Counted from the first letter of the stretch, positions 16,317-25,551 are shown. The stretch is 34,572 nucleotides of DNA from Porticoccus sp. (GCA_002685455.1 NYXF01000087.1:1-34572), one strand, 5' to 3'. Made by a program: numbers and translations. Notes: generated by a model from the sequence alone, not told the origin.

Positions 16317-16813
16317 GTGAATTTAGCGCCTAAAAAAAAATTGCAATTTTTGCAGATGTTCAGAATATCTATTACACAACTCGTGAAGCTTATGGTCGTC
16401 AGTTTAATTACAGAAGACTCTGGGATATTGTCTCAACTCAAGGGGTAATTGAAGTTGCAAATGCATATGCTACTGATTGCAACGATGATGGTCAAATAAG
16501 GTTTCAAGAGGCACTAAGACACATCGGATTTGATGTGAAACTTAAACCTTATATTCAGCGAGGTGATGGAAGCGCCAAAGGAGACTGGGATGTGGGAATC
16601 ACCATTGACATTTTAGATATTGGAAATCAAGTAGATAAAGTCGTATTGCTTTCCGGTGATGGGGATTTTGACCTATTAATATCTAGAATAAAGGAGCGCT
16701 ATCCACTAGAAGTTTGTGTCTACGGGGTACCTTTATTGACTGCAGGGTCTTTAGTCGAGGCGGCCAGTGAATTTATTCCAATTGATGAGAATCTATTAAT
16801 GCAATCAAATTAA
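16317..16813 (+). pseudogene. NYN-domain (LabA/DUF88-type) putative RNase gene, frame broken at a nine-A run
   Basis: A GTG at 16317 opens with VNLAPKKK and then meets nine A (16332-16340). Downstream the NYN domain is read in another frame: IAIFADVQNIYYTTREAYGRQ, then DWDVGITIDI and SGDGDFDLLI, which supply the acidic metal-binding residues of this PIN-like nuclease fold. In that frame a TAA sits at 16331-16333 and there is no ATG, GTG or TTG before a GTG at 16535, which lies well inside the domain. One more A would restore a continuous 165-residue protein of normal family length. So this is a recent frameshift, a base-calling or assembly error, or a gene expressed through slippage on the A run. 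The domain itself shows no other decay. Confidence 0.75.
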
Positions 16814-16972
16814 TCCAAACAGGTGCTGCATCATCTTACCTCGTTGCCCGTAGCTATCAATAAAACTATAAATATAGCCATCAACTGTGACCTTGCTGTA
16901 CCTAACTAACAATTAGTGAATTAGGAAAGTAAGGAGATTGTGTATAAATAGTTGAATTTATGTAGGAAAAAT

Positions 16973-17049
16973 TGGTGGGCCCACCAGGACTTGAACCTGG
17001 GACCAATCGATTATGAGTCGACTGCTCTAACCAGCTGAGCTATGGGCCC
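16973..17049 (-). tRNA. ileX: tRNA-Ile2 (anticodon CAU, lysidine-modified)
   Basis: The 77-base cloverleaf on the minus strand has acceptor GGGCCCA/TGGGCCC, an encoded CCA, D-arm AGCTCAGCTGGTTAGAGC, anticodon loop CTCATAA (CAT at 17013-17015) and T-arm GGTTCAAGTCC. A CAT anticodon could be Met or Ile2. The anticodon stem and variable region (GACTCATAATCGATTGGTC) match tRNA-Ile2 much better than elongator Met, and in E. coli ileX also lies near rpoD. Reading AUA would need lysidine modification by TilS. It starts 17 bases after the rpoD stop. Confidence 0.85.
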
Positions 17050-17066
17050 TAAAAAAGCATGCAGTA

Positions 17067-18917
17067 CTATTCATCAAGAAAACTTCGCAAGTGATCAGAT
17101 CTACTAGGATGACGAAGTTTACGTAAAGCTTTTGCTTCAATTTGACGAATTCTTTCGCGTGTTACATCAAACTGTTTACCAACTTCTTCAAGCGTATGAT
17201 CTGTATTCATATCAATACCAAATCGCATACGAAGCACTTTGGCCTCTCTCATAGTTAGTCCGTTAAGAACGTCTCTAGTGGCATCAGTCAAACTATCATT
17301 AGTTGCAAAGTCAACAGGTGAAAGTATATTAATATCTTCAATAAAGTCACCCAAATGAGAATCATCATCGTCCCCAATAGGAGTTTCCATTGAGATTGGC
17401 TCCTTGGCAATTTTCAAAACTTTGCGAATTTTATCTTCAGGCATTTCCATTCGTTCTCCTAGTTCCTCTGGTGTTGGTTCTCTACCAACCTCTTGGAGCA
17501 TTTGTCTTGAGATACGATTAAGTTTATTTATTGTTTCAATCATATGCACAGGTATTCTTATAGTACGGGCTTGATCTGCAATAGATCGAGTGATAGCTTG
17601 ACGAATCCACCATGTAGCATAAGTTGAAAATTTATAACCACGCCGATACTCGAATTTATCAACAGCTTTCATTAATCCAATATTTCCCTCTTGTATTAAG
17701 TCGAGGAATTGAAGACCTCTATTTGTATATTTTTTTGCTATAGATATGACTAAACGCAGATTCGCTTCAACCATTTCTTTTTTTGCTCTACGCGCTTTTG
17801 CTTCACCAATAGACATCCGACGATTTATATCTTTAACTTGAGTGATAGATAACCCATTTTTTTCAGCTATCTTTATAAGCCTTCGTTGAGCCTTTTTTAT
17901 ATCAATTTCATGTTCTTTAAGTTTTTCGGCACACGGATGACCTTGATCGCAAATTTCTGTAACCCAGTTTTCATTACCTTCATTTCCAGGAAAAGTTTTT
18001 ATGAACTCTGATCTGGGCATTTTTGCTTGCCGAACAACCATACTTGTTATTTGTCGTTCCGCTGCCCTTATTACTGAAAGTGTTTCACGCACAATAGCAA
18101 CTAATGGATCAAATTTGCGCGGCGCCAGTTTTAGATACTTAAAGTGTCCACTTAGCTCTTTTGTTGCCTTCCTAGCCATTTTGCTATCACGCCCATGTTT
18201 ATCTATGGCTTTTTTTGCATTTTTATTCAGTTTTTTTAAAGTATCAAAACGTTCTTTTGCCTCTACTGGATCTAACCCAGTATCAGGTTCATCTTCATCT
18301 TCATCCTCGCCTTCTTCTACATCCCCTGTAACAACGTCTAAATTATTCTCTTCTTCTTTTTTTGCTGCCTCTGCCTGAGCGAGAGCTGAGGGAACGTGCG
18401 CCATTGGGTTTAAGTAACCAATCAGAATATCTGAGAGCTTACGTTCGTCTGTTTCGATTAAATCGTACTCTTCAATAATGCAGTCTACTATATTGGGCCA
18501 TTCAGATATTGAGGACATAAGTTCACGAATGCCCTCTTCGATTCGCTTTGCAATTTCTATTTCACCTTCCCGAGTAAGAAGTTCGACAGTACCCATTTCT
18601 CTCATATACATACGGACAGGATCGGTAGTTCGATGTTGTTCTGTTTCAACCGCGGCTAGTGCAGCTGCAGCTTCAGCAGCCGCAACTTCATCAGTTGTGA
18701 TATCTGCAGTACTAAGAAGGTCTTCTGCATCTGGAGCGTTTTCAAATACACTTATACCCATATCAGTTAAATTTTGAATTATATCTTCAACTTGATCAGG
18801 ATCAGAAATGTCCTGAGGCAAATGATCATTCACCTCAGAATAAGTCAGGTAACCCTGCTCTCTGCCTTTAGTGATTAAGTCTTTTATGCGTGATTGTTGT
18901 TGTGCGTTACCGCTCAT
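17067..18917 (-). CDS. rpoD: RNA polymerase primary sigma factor (sigma-70)
   Basis: This 616-residue protein is the housekeeping sigma factor that directs RNA polymerase to most promoters. Region 1.1 is present at the start ([26 protein letters not shown]), region 1.2 at [21 protein letters not shown], then an acidic non-conserved insert with a Glu/Asp run (about 200-215). Region 2 follows ([27 protein letters not shown] and [14 protein letters not shown]), then region 3, and region 4 with the helix-turn-helix ([30 protein letters not shown]) near the C-terminus. The length is normal for gammaproteobacteria. It is the last protein gene of the rpsU-yqeY-dnaG-rpoD operon, 110 bases after dnaG, and is followed closely by tRNA-Ile2. 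Confidence 0.98.
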   Translation of the reverse strand: MSGNAQQQSRIKDLITKGREQGYLTYSEVNDHLPQDISDPDQVEDIIQNLTDMGISVFENAPDAEDLLSTADITTDEVAAAEAAAALAAVETEQHRTTDPVRMYMREMGTVELLTREGEIEIAKRIEEGIRELMSSISEWPNIVDCIIEEYDLIETDERKLSDILIGYLNPMAHVPSALAQAEAAKKEEENNLDVVTGDVEEGEDEDEDEPDTGLDPVEAKERFDTLKKLNKNAKKAIDKHGRDSKMARKATKELSGHFKYLKLAPRKFDPLVAIVRETLSVIRAAERQITSMVVRQAKMPRSEFIKTFPGNEGNENWVTEICDQGHPCAEKLKEHEIDIKKAQRRLIKIAEKNGLSITQVKDINRRMSIGEAKARRAKKEMVEANLRLVISIAKKYTNRGLQFLDLIQEGNIGLMKAVDKFEYRRGYKFSTYATWWIRQAITRSIADQARTIRIPVHMIETINKLNRISRQMLQEVGREPTPEELGERMEMPEDKIRKVLKIAKEPISMETPIGDDDDSHLGDFIEDINILSPVDFATNDSLTDATRDVLNGLTMREAKVLRMRFGIDMNTDHTLEEVGKQFDVTRERIRQIEAKALRKLRHPSRSDHLRSFLDE

Positions 18918-19027
18918 ATATGATCTGCTATGACTGAAGTTTGGTAGGTAAATATTTTTAAAAGGATTATACTAAAATAAATTCTTTTTGTCTTATCTAA
19001 GTAGAAAAATTACTTTAATTTTAGCTA

Positions 19028-20989
19028 CTAAGGAATTCTAGGTTTTTTAATAATTCTATCGTAAAGTACCCTCATTTGTTCATTATTTTGTTCTTTAGAG
19101 AGATTAAGCCATGCTCTATTTAGGGCTTTTATAGAATGATCATCAATATTTTCTTTTGAGTCGAGATAATCAAATAAGTCTAAGGGCTCCATTTTTGCAA
19201 ATGAATTTCTGAGAAGTCTTGCTAGTATTTCTTTGAACTCTTTTTCATCATCTCCAATGTTGTTTTTCAGTGGACGAAATAGACCTCCAGCAACGATATT
19301 TGTGAAATTCTCTGCCTGTTTTTTATCACCGATACCGCGCATATAACCCATAATATGATTTAAAGTATAACTAGGGTTTTCTCGGATAACTTTCGTTAAG
19401 TTACTCAGGATGTTTGAATCTGCAATTTCCCAATTTAGGAAATCTTCATTTTTTGGTAGGTATTTTTCAAGTTCTGGTTTATTAGCTAATAGCGCGATAA
19501 GAGTATGAACTGCAGGCACTTTTATGGATTTTTTTATGCTATAGTGATTTTTAGTTACTTTGGCCGACCTGTAGTTAGGTTTGTTTTGATCCTGATGTTG
19601 ATATTCTGTCTGTTTTGAGCTCTCTCCAAAATATACATCAGGGATTCCTGTATATTTATTTCTATCAGACAAAAATTTGTCATTATTTTTTTCTGATTCT
19701 GCAAGCGTTAAAAGCTCATTTTCCTCTAAGCTAGTTTTTTCACACAAAGTCCTAATCATAAGAGTCTTAAATGCCCCGATGGGCATTTTATTGATCAATG
19801 GCACTACAAGTTTACTAAGTTTCGATTTACCGTCTATTGTACTATAATCGCATTGCGAAGATAATGATTCAAAAAGAAATTGTGATAAAGGTGCCGCACT
19901 TGCAACTAACTCAAGAAATTTTTTTGAGCCTATCTTTTGGACTATTGAATCCGGATCTTCTCCCTCAGGTAGAAACATAAATTTTGCAGATCGACCGTCG
20001 GTCATTACGGGAAGTGAAGTTTCAAGTGCTCGACCGGCAGCTTTTCTTCCAGCTTCATCTCCGTCAAAGCAGAAAATCACTTCAGATGTATACCGAAATA
20101 TCTTATTGAGATGCTCGATTGTGACCGCTGTTCCAAGCGTAGCCACGGCGTTGTGAATATCGTTTTCCGACAAAACTGCAACATCCATGTAGCCTTCTAC
20201 TACAATTAAATTTTCAATATCACGAATACGTTGATTAGCTTCATAAAGACCATAAAGTTCTCTTCCTTTTTGAAAAAGTGGTGTCTCGGGTGAATTAAGA
20301 TACTTTGGCTTTTCATCGCTTAATACGCGGCCACCAAAACCTATAGTACGGCCTCGAGCATCTCTAATAGGAAACATAATACGATTTCTAAAACGATCAT
20401 AAAACTTATCTTCTTCATTACGATCTATTAAGAGCCCTACATCTCTCAAGTGTTGTTTTTTTTTCTCATCTTTTCCTAAATTTTTAAGGATGTTATTCCA
20501 CCCAGGTAAGGCAAATCCGATGCCGAAATTGCGAGCAGTTTCGCCACTGAGTCCCCTCATTTTTAGATATCCAACTGCTTCTCTTGCATCTTTAGGATGT
20601 CTGAGATTAGAGCGATAAAAAAGATCGGCATCTTTGTTGATGTCATAAAGTGAATTTTTAAAACTACTGCATAGGCCACTATTACTTATTTCAGGAGGCA
20701 TCTCTAGCCCAATACTTCTAGATAAATTCTCAACAGCCTCAGGAAAGGTAGTTTTATCAAAATCAATTACAAAACTAATTGCATTTCCTCCAGCACCACA
20801 GCCAAAACAATAATAAAATTGCTTATCAGGGCTGACACTAAAGGAGGGTGTTTTTTCGTCATGAAATGGACAACAAGCAGAGTAATTTTTGCCAGATTTA
20901 CGGAGATCTATACGACTACCAACGACATCTATAATATCAAGCCGATCTAAAACCTCATCAATAAAATTTTGTGGAATTCTGCCGGACAT
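19028..20989 (-). CDS. dnaG: DNA primase
   Basis: DnaG makes RNA primers for replication and binds the DnaB helicase. I start it at the ATG at 20989 (653 residues, MSGRIPQNFIDEVLDRLDIIDVV), which is where the family begins, with GAGGGGG eleven bases upstream. A longer in-frame GTG at 21085 would add 32 atypical residues. The CHC2 zinc finger has Cys40, His43, Cys61 and Cys64, the same numbering as E. coli. The TOPRIM core shows VVEGYMD and FDGDEAGRKAA. The C-terminal DnaB-binding part is diverged but helical. It lies between yqeY and rpoD in the macromolecular-synthesis operon. Confidence 0.97.
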   Translation of the reverse strand: MSGRIPQNFIDEVLDRLDIIDVVGSRIDLRKSGKNYSACCPFHDEKTPSFSVSPDKQFYYCFGCGAGGNAISFVIDFDKTTFPEAVENLSRSIGLEMPPEISNSGLCSSFKNSLYDINKDADLFYRSNLRHPKDAREAVGYLKMRGLSGETARNFGIGFALPGWNNILKNLGKDEKKKQHLRDVGLLIDRNEEDKFYDRFRNRIMFPIRDARGRTIGFGGRVLSDEKPKYLNSPETPLFQKGRELYGLYEANQRIRDIENLIVVEGYMDVAVLSENDIHNAVATLGTAVTIEHLNKIFRYTSEVIFCFDGDEAGRKAAGRALETSLPVMTDGRSAKFMFLPEGEDPDSIVQKIGSKKFLELVASAAPLSQFLFESLSSQCDYSTIDGKSKLSKLVVPLINKMPIGAFKTLMIRTLCEKTSLEENELLTLAESEKNNDKFLSDRNKYTGIPDVYFGESSKQTEYQHQDQNKPNYRSAKVTKNHYSIKKSIKVPAVHTLIALLANKPELEKYLPKNEDFLNWEIADSNILSNLTKVIRENPSYTLNHIMGYMRGIGDKKQAENFTNIVAGGLFRPLKNNIGDDEKEFKEILARLLRNSFAKMEPLDLFDYLDSKENIDDHSIKALNRAWLNLSKEQNNEQMRVLYDRIIKKPRIP

Positions 20990-21102
20990 TAAAAAAATTG
21001 CCCCCTCTTTTGATAAAAAAGAATATGGAAGTAATAATAATTTTTCAGTGAAACAAGTTAACCATAAACTTTTTAATGTCGACACACAATTCTAGGGATT
21101 TT

Positions 21103-21552
21103 TTAAGTTAACTTATCTTTAATTATTTTGCTGACTTTTCCAGCATCTGCTCGCCCTTGTATTAATGGCCTTACTTGGCCCATCACTGTGCCCATATCCT
21201 TCATAGTTTTAGCGTTTGTTGTTTTGATAGCCTCTAAAACAATACTTAAAATTTCAGGTTCACTTAGAGCTTCAGGTAAAAATTCTTGAATTACTTTTAT
21301 TTCATTAATCTCTATATCAGCAAGCTCTTGTCGCCCGGCACTAGAATATTGTTCTATAGAGTCTCTACGCTGCTTAACCATTTTGTCTAGTACTACTAAA
21401 ATACGATTATCTTCTAACTCAATTCGCTCATCTACTTCAATTCTTTTAAGATCAGATAAAATAAGCCTTATAGTGCTCAATCTTTCTTTGTTTTTTGCAC
21501 GCATTGCTTTTTTCATCTCTTCTTTAATTGTAATTTTTAATAATTTATTCAT
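21103..21552 (-). CDS. GatB/YqeY domain protein
   Basis: This 149-residue protein is a standalone YqeY domain, related to the tail of the GatB subunit of tRNA-dependent amidotransferase. It begins with a helix (ITIKEEMKKAMRAKNKERLSTIRLILSDLKR) and has the family segments VKQRRDSIEQYSSAGRQELA and EIKVIQEFLPEALSEPEI, ending MKDMGTVMGQVRPLIQGRADAGKVSKII. Its exact role is unsettled; it is a frequent member of the rpsU-dnaG-rpoD operon, as here. GGAG lies six bases before the ATG. An intrinsic terminator separates it from rpsU, so its expression depends on readthrough or an internal promoter. Confidence 0.95.
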   Translation of the reverse strand: MNKLLKITIKEEMKKAMRAKNKERLSTIRLILSDLKRIEVDERIELEDNRILVVLDKMVKQRRDSIEQYSSAGRQELADIEINEIKVIQEFLPEALSEPEILSIVLEAIKTTNAKTMKDMGTVMGQVRPLIQGRADAGKVSKIIKDKLT

Positions 21553-21569
21553 CTATAACTCCATGATGT

Positions 21570-21595
21570 AAAAAAGCGCCGACATTGCGGCGCTT
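21570..21595 (-). terminator. Intrinsic terminator after rpsU
   Basis: On the minus strand AAGCGCCG, a six-base loop CAATGT and CGGCGCTT form a perfect eight-pair stem followed by six T. It lies between rpsU and yqeY, in the position of the partial terminator known after rpsU in the E. coli macromolecular-synthesis operon, which lets S21 be made in excess over primase and sigma factor. Confidence 0.88.
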
Positions 21596-21626
21596 ACGTA
21601 ACTTAGTACTAAAAGTGATCTTGCAG

Positions 21627-21842
21627 TTAATACATACGAACAAATTTACGATTATCTCGAGAATTCTTTTTAGCATGACGTTTTACAGCAGCAGCAGCTT
21701 TTCTTTTGCGTTCCCAGGTTGGTTTCTCATAGAATTCTTTGCTGCGAACGTCTGCCAATACTCCAGCTTTTTCGCAAGAGCGCTTGAATCGCCGAAGGGC
21801 AACATCAAAGGGCTCATTTTCTTTGATACGAACAAATGGCAT
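21627..21842 (-). CDS. rpsU: 30S ribosomal protein bS21
   Basis: This 71-residue basic protein matches bS21 end to end: [41 protein letters not shown], ending NRKFVRMY. S21 sits on the small-subunit platform and helps initiation. AGGA lies six bases before the ATG. It is the first gene of the operon, divergent from tsaD, with a good sigma-70 promoter upstream and an intrinsic terminator downstream. Confidence 0.98.
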   Translation of the reverse strand: MPFVRIKENEPFDVALRRFKRSCEKAGVLADVRSKEFYEKPTWERKRKAAAAVKRHAKKNSRDNRKFVRMY

Positions 21843-21934
21843 ATATTTTCCTGCTAAATAGTTTTAAGTTGCTCCAAAAACGAAATATGATCAATAAGAA
21901 ATTCGCTTCGGACTTCAATATTCCAAGGCCGGAC

Positions 21935-21963
21935 ATTTTAAACATATACCGCTAGACTTGCAA
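21935..21963 (-). promoter_or_regulatory. Sigma-70 promoter of rpsU operon
   Basis: On the minus strand TTGCAA (21963-21958), a 17-base spacer and TAAAAT (21940-21935) form a near-consensus promoter about 93 bases upstream of the rpsU start. Confidence 0.6.
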
Positions 21964-22062
21964 AACTTTTCTAGAGTACCTGTAAAACTGAAAAAAATTT
22001 TGATTTATGATTACAGAAAAAACGAAAAATGGTAGCAAGTGAGGTAGTATTAGAATTACCTA

Positions 22063-22090
22063 TTGATGGTATTTATCTTTGTCTTATATT
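22063..22090 (+). promoter_or_regulatory. Candidate promoter of tsaD-folB
   Basis: TTGATG (22063-22068), a 16-base spacer and TATATT (22085-22090) lie about 35 bases upstream of the tsaD ATG. The transcript would include the GGAG at 22111-22114. Confidence 0.4.
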
Positions 22091-22124
22091 GGCAATTAGA
22101 TAGATAAAATGGAGTAAAAAAAAT

Positions 22125-23162
22125 ATGCGCATATTAGGTATCGAAACATCTTGCGATGAAACCGGCATAGCTATTTATGATGATCAATCTGGTCTTTTAG
22201 TACATGATTTGTTTAGTCAGGCAGAAGTTCACGCTGAATATGGTGGAGTAGTTCCAGAGCTAGCCTCTAGAGACCATGTAAATAAGATTTTACCATTGAT
22301 AAAAAAAGTTTTACTAAGCTCTGGATCATCTTCAGGAGCAATTGATGGTTTGGCCTATACCTCAGGGCCCGGTTTAATAGGAGCTCTGATGGTCGGTGCA
22401 TGCGTGGGTCGTTCTCTAGCATATGCCTGGAATATTCCTGCAATAGGTGTCCACCATATGGAAGGGCATTTATTAGCACCAATGTTAGAGGAATCACCTC
22501 CAGAATTTCCGTTTGTCGCACTTTTAGTTTCAGGTGGTCATACACAATTAGTTGAAGTAAAAAGTGTTGGTGCATACCGTATTTTAGGAGAGTCTCTTGA
22601 TGATGCGGCAGGCGAAGCATTTGATAAAGCAGCAAAAATGCTTGATCTTGACTACCCTGGAGGCCCCGCAATTGCAAAGCTTGCAAAAGGCGGAGAGATT
22701 GGAAGGTTTAAGTTCCCAAGACCTATGATAGATCGCCCTGGATTAGATTTTAGTTTTTCTGGACTTAAAACTTTTACCTTAAATACTATAATTAAATATC
22801 GTGGAGAAAATGTTTTGCCTGATAATCAGACTATGGCTGATATTGCTTATGCTTTTGAAGATTCTGTAATTGAAACATTAGGAATAAAATGTCTTCGAGC
22901 GTTAAAAGCGACAGGCTTAACTAGATTAGTCGTAGCTGGTGGTGTTTCAGCAAATATTCGATTGCGAAAGAATCTTTTGAAGTTGGTAGGTGAGGCGGGT
23001 GGAGAAGTCTTCTTTTCTAGACATGAGTTCTGCACTGATAATGGAGCGATGATTGCATATGCTGGCTGCCAGCGTCTTATGGTTGGGCAATTTGATGATC
23101 TAGAATTAAATATACAACCTCGCTGGTCAATAGATGGGCTTAGGTCTTTGGATAAAGGATAA
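22125..23162 (+). CDS. tsaD: tRNA N6-threonylcarbamoyladenosine transferase
   Basis: TsaD transfers the threonylcarbamoyl group to A37 of tRNAs that read ANN codons, working with TsaB and TsaE. This 345-residue protein has the ASKHA-fold start [14 protein letters not shown], the metal-binding HMEGH with His111 and His115 at the same numbers as E. coli, [25 protein letters not shown] and [16 protein letters not shown] lies ten bases before the ATG. It is divergent from rpsU, the classical arrangement in gammaproteobacteria, and its stop lies three bases before folB. Confidence 0.98.
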   Translation: MRILGIETSCDETGIAIYDDQSGLLVHDLFSQAEVHAEYGGVVPELASRDHVNKILPLIKKVLLSSGSSSGAIDGLAYTSGPGLIGALMVGACVGRSLAYAWNIPAIGVHHMEGHLLAPMLEESPPEFPFVALLVSGGHTQLVEVKSVGAYRILGESLDDAAGEAFDKAAKMLDLDYPGGPAIAKLAKGGEIGRFKFPRPMIDRPGLDFSFSGLKTFTLNTIIKYRGENVLPDNQTMADIAYAFEDSVIETLGIKCLRALKATGLTRLVVAGGVSANIRLRKNLLKLVGEAGGEVFFSRHEFCTDNGAMIAYAGCQRLMVGQFDDLELNIQPRWSIDGLRSLDKG

Positions 23163-23165
23163 AAA

Positions 23166-23525
23166 ATGTTAGATATTATTTACATTAAAAATTTAAAGAT
23201 AGATACGATAATTGGAGTTCACGACTGGGAGCGGAATAAACGACAGATTGTCAATATAAATTTAGAGATTTCTACTAATATCTGTGAGGCAGCAAAATCA
23301 GATGATATAAAGCTTGCTATTGACTATAGCTTAGTTGCAAAACGTCTGAGGGAATTTTTACGAAACAGTGAATTTTTTTTATTAGAAACAATGGCTGAAA
23401 GAGCTGCAGAAATAGTTCTTAATGAATTCGATATAAAATGGTTAAGATTGCGTATTGGAAAGCCCGGAGCTTTGGATGATGCAGATGACGTGAGTGTTGT
23501 AATAGAGCGTGAAAAAAAATTATAA
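23166..23525 (+). CDS. folB: Dihydroneopterin aldolase
   Basis: FolB converts 7,8-dihydroneopterin to 6-hydroxymethyl-dihydropterin plus glycolaldehyde in folate synthesis. The 119-residue product has the family features: IKNLKIDTIIGVHDWERNKRQIVNIN at the start, AIDYSLVAKRLREFL in the middle, LLETMAERAAEIVLN with the active-site Glu, and RLRIGKPGALDDADDVSVVIER with the conserved Lys-Pro. It is translated directly after tsaD (three-base gap, GGAT before the ATG). A pteridine-reductase-type SDR gene lies on the other strand 24 bases further on, giving a small pterin-related pair. Confidence 0.96.
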   Translation: MLDIIYIKNLKIDTIIGVHDWERNKRQIVNINLEISTNICEAAKSDDIKLAIDYSLVAKRLREFLRNSEFFLLETMAERAAEIVLNEFDIKWLRLRIGKPGALDDADDVSVVIEREKKL

Positions 23526-23549
23526 AATCGGACTAATGTATTTCGACAC

Positions 23550-24287
23550 TCATATAGAACTTCCTCCATCGACAGTGATAGTTTGCCCAGTAATATAAGT
23601 AGAAGACATGGCTAAGAATAGGGCTGTAAGGGCAATATCCTTTATCGATCCTTTGCGTTGCAATGGTATAGTTTTTATGATTTGTTGTTTTATTCTGTTT
23701 GTCATTTGTTTGGAGTTGGTTGGCCATATAATCAGACCTGGAGCAATCCCATTCACACGTATATTGGGAGCTAACTCCTTAGCAAGCGCTTTAGTCAACA
23801 TTCTGTTTCCTGCTTTAGCAATACAGTAGATGCTATAACCTTGCAGGGGCTTCAATGAGTAAATATCATTAATAGATATAATGCTACCGTTTTTCTCCAA
23901 CCTAGGGGCTATAGATTGACAAAGGAAGTAAGCACCTTTGAGATTACTATTTACAAGAATATCCCAATCTTGTTCAGTTGACCCCTCAAAGGATGACGGA
24001 TAAAAACTTGAAGCATTATTGATAAGTACACCTATTTTTTCACGCCACGCAAGAATACTTGCAACCATAGATCTTATTTCTAAAGTATCCCCTAATTCAG
24101 CCCTAAAAACCGCAGCTGAGTTTGTCCGAGCATTATTTAATTCTTGAGCAAGTTTTTTAGCATCATACTCAGAAGTATTATAATGAATTGCAATATCATA
24201 TCCTTGTTTATGGAATGTACGAGAGATTTCTGCACCAATTCTCTGAGCTGCCCCTGTTATAACAACCACCTGATTTGGTTTTCCCAT
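23550..24287 (-). CDS. Short-chain dehydrogenase of the pteridine reductase (FolM/PTR1) type
   Basis: This 245-residue NADPH-type Rossmann enzyme probably reduces dihydropterins. The cofactor motif is TGAAQRIG (11-18), with the Arg typical of pteridine reductases in place of the ordinary SDR glycine pattern. NNAS lies at 90-93. The usual catalytic Ser is replaced by Asp141 (INDIYSLKPLQGYSIYCIAK), with Tyr154 and Lys158. The 13-residue Asp-Tyr spacing equals that of PTR1, which separates it from FabG-like enzymes. GQTITVDGG ends the domain. It follows cca by 18 bases on the same strand and converges on folB, consistent with a folate/pterin role. Confidence 0.88.
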   Translation of the reverse strand: MGKPNQVVVITGAAQRIGAEISRTFHKQGYDIAIHYNTSEYDAKKLAQELNNARTNSAAVFRAELGDTLEIRSMVASILAWREKIGVLINNASSFYPSSFEGSTEQDWDILVNSNLKGAYFLCQSIAPRLEKNGSIISINDIYSLKPLQGYSIYCIAKAGNRMLTKALAKELAPNIRVNGIAPGLIIWPTNSKQMTNRIKQQIIKTIPLQRKGSIKDIALTALFLAMSSTYITGQTITVDGGSSI

Positions 24288-24305
24288 CGTTTTGATACAT
24301 CCCTG

Positions 24306-25514
24306 TCAATTTAATGAATCAGCAATAATTTTTCTTCGGCATATATCTATTTGTTGGCCAAGCTTAACCCCTTCATAGCCCCTCGAAATTAACTTTTTAT
24401 TATCTATCGCATTAATTTTGTTAAACACATTTTTTAACCAAATACCAGGCTGATAGGCTTTATGAACAATATTTCCTGTTAATTTTTCTCCTGCTTGACA
24501 ACAGTATATAAATTTTTCTAAATTTTCAGCCTTCTTAAAGGCACCGATGCCATCAAGCATATTTAAGATATCTTGGGGTTTACAATCTTTATAATAGCGA
24601 CAAAAATTTCGATATTTTATAAAAGCTATGGCAATCTCTTGGTAGCGATTAGGTATCTTTAGTCGGCTAAAAAGATCATTGAAAATTTGATTATCCAAAT
24701 CTATTTTTGGTATATTTGACGTTATAGCGAGATTATTTTTATCTTTTAAATTGATATCACTTACTAGGACTGCAAATCGAACAGAAGCATCTGGATCTAA
24801 TTTAGCTGCATAATCTAAACTTGATAAAGTTCGATCCCCAACATTAGTGTCACTATCTGGAATCGAAAGACTAAAAAGTCTGTCAATTTCCGGAAACAGT
24901 TTTGATAAAGCTTTACATTCATAAAGAACTTTAATAAAGATGCTAGGCGAGCCCTCTTTTAGAGCCTTTTCAGTTTCTGTCCAAACCCTCTCCGCACTTA
25001 AATATTTCAATTCCCCACTATCTGAAATAAGCGTCATTAAAAGCATTGTTTCATCTGCGATTTTAAATCCAAGATGGTGATAGCGAGCTGCAAATCTTGC
25101 CACACGGAGCACACGCAATGGATCTTCTATAAACGCTTCAGAGACATGACGTAATATTTTTTTTGATAGGTCGTTTTTCCCCCCATATGGGTCTATCACC
25201 TCTCCATTGGTGTTTTCAGCCATAGCATTTATGGTTATATCACGCCGTGAAAGATCAGCTTCAAGGGTTACGTCGCTATCTGTAAAAAACTCAAATCCCT
25301 TATAACCTAAACCAGATTTCCTCTCAGTTCGTGCCAACGAATATTCATCTTTAGATTTAGGGTGAAGAAATACAGGAAACTCCGAACCAACTTGAGTAAA
25401 CCCTTGGTCTATCAATTCTTTTGACTTAGCTCCAACCACCACCCAATCCTCGTCTGTAAAGGGGTAATTAAGGAGCTTGTCACGGACAGCACCACCAACT
25501 TTATAGATCTTCAT
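24306..25514 (-). CDS. cca: CCA-adding tRNA nucleotidyltransferase with degraded HD domain
   Basis: The enzyme adds or repairs the 3' CCA of tRNAs. The 402-residue sequence has the class II nucleotidyltransferase head: VGGAVRD (6-12), the catalytic acidic pair in TDEDW (20-24), RRDITINAMA (90-99) and DPLRVLRVARFAARYH (131-146). The rest aligns with the E. coli enzyme through its C-terminal HD domain, but the metal ligands are lost. The CHDLGK motif reads VSDINL (251-256), the HHGHG segment has no histidine, and the later EFH position reads KYR. So CCA addition is expected but the phosphohydrolase and phosphatase activities are not. It is probably cotranscribed with the SDR downstream. Confidence 0.94.
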   Translation of the reverse strand: MKIYKVGGAVRDKLLNYPFTDEDWVVVGAKSKELIDQGFTQVGSEFPVFLHPKSKDEYSLARTERKSGLGYKGFEFFTDSDVTLEADLSRRDITINAMAENTNGEVIDPYGGKNDLSKKILRHVSEAFIEDPLRVLRVARFAARYHHLGFKIADETMLLMTLISDSGELKYLSAERVWTETEKALKEGSPSIFIKVLYECKALSKLFPEIDRLFSLSIPDSDTNVGDRTLSSLDYAAKLDPDASVRFAVLVSDINLKDKNNLAITSNIPKIDLDNQIFNDLFSRLKIPNRYQEIAIAFIKYRNFCRYYKDCKPQDILNMLDGIGAFKKAENLEKFIYCCQAGEKLTGNIVHKAYQPGIWLKNVFNKINAIDNKKLISRGYEGVKLGQQIDICRRKIIADSLN

Positions 25515-25527
25515 ACCTACTTTCTCG

Positions 25528-25544
25528 TTAAACTCAGAGTTTAA
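25528..25544. repeat. 17-base palindrome in the cca leader
   Basis: TTAAACTC, one A, GAGTTTAA form a perfect inverted repeat 14 bases upstream of the cca ATG and just downstream of a TATAAT (25552-25557, minus strand). It could be an operator at the transcription start or a stem at the mRNA 5' end. Confidence 0.5.
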
Positions 25545-25551
25545 AAACTAG

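Noticed and set aside
16814..16972. Minus-strand coding-like stretch (RYSKVTVDGYIYSFID) next to the tRNA 3' end, possibly an integrase remnant
   Set aside because: Only about 35 codons, starts at best from TTG, and no repeat of the tRNA 3' end was noticed elsewhere in the window. A chance open frame is likely.
18001..18378. 125-codon open frame antisense to rpoD
   Set aside because: Ser/Phe-rich shadow of the acidic and Lys-rich rpoD region; no start signal or family features.
20990..21085. N-terminal extension of DnaG from a GTG start
   Set aside because: The 32 extra residues are not part of the family and a good ATG with an upstream GAGGGGG starts the conserved sequence at 20989.
22267..22686. 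139-codon open frame antisense to tsaD
   Set aside because: Leu/Gln/His-rich shadow of a highly conserved gene; no independent support.
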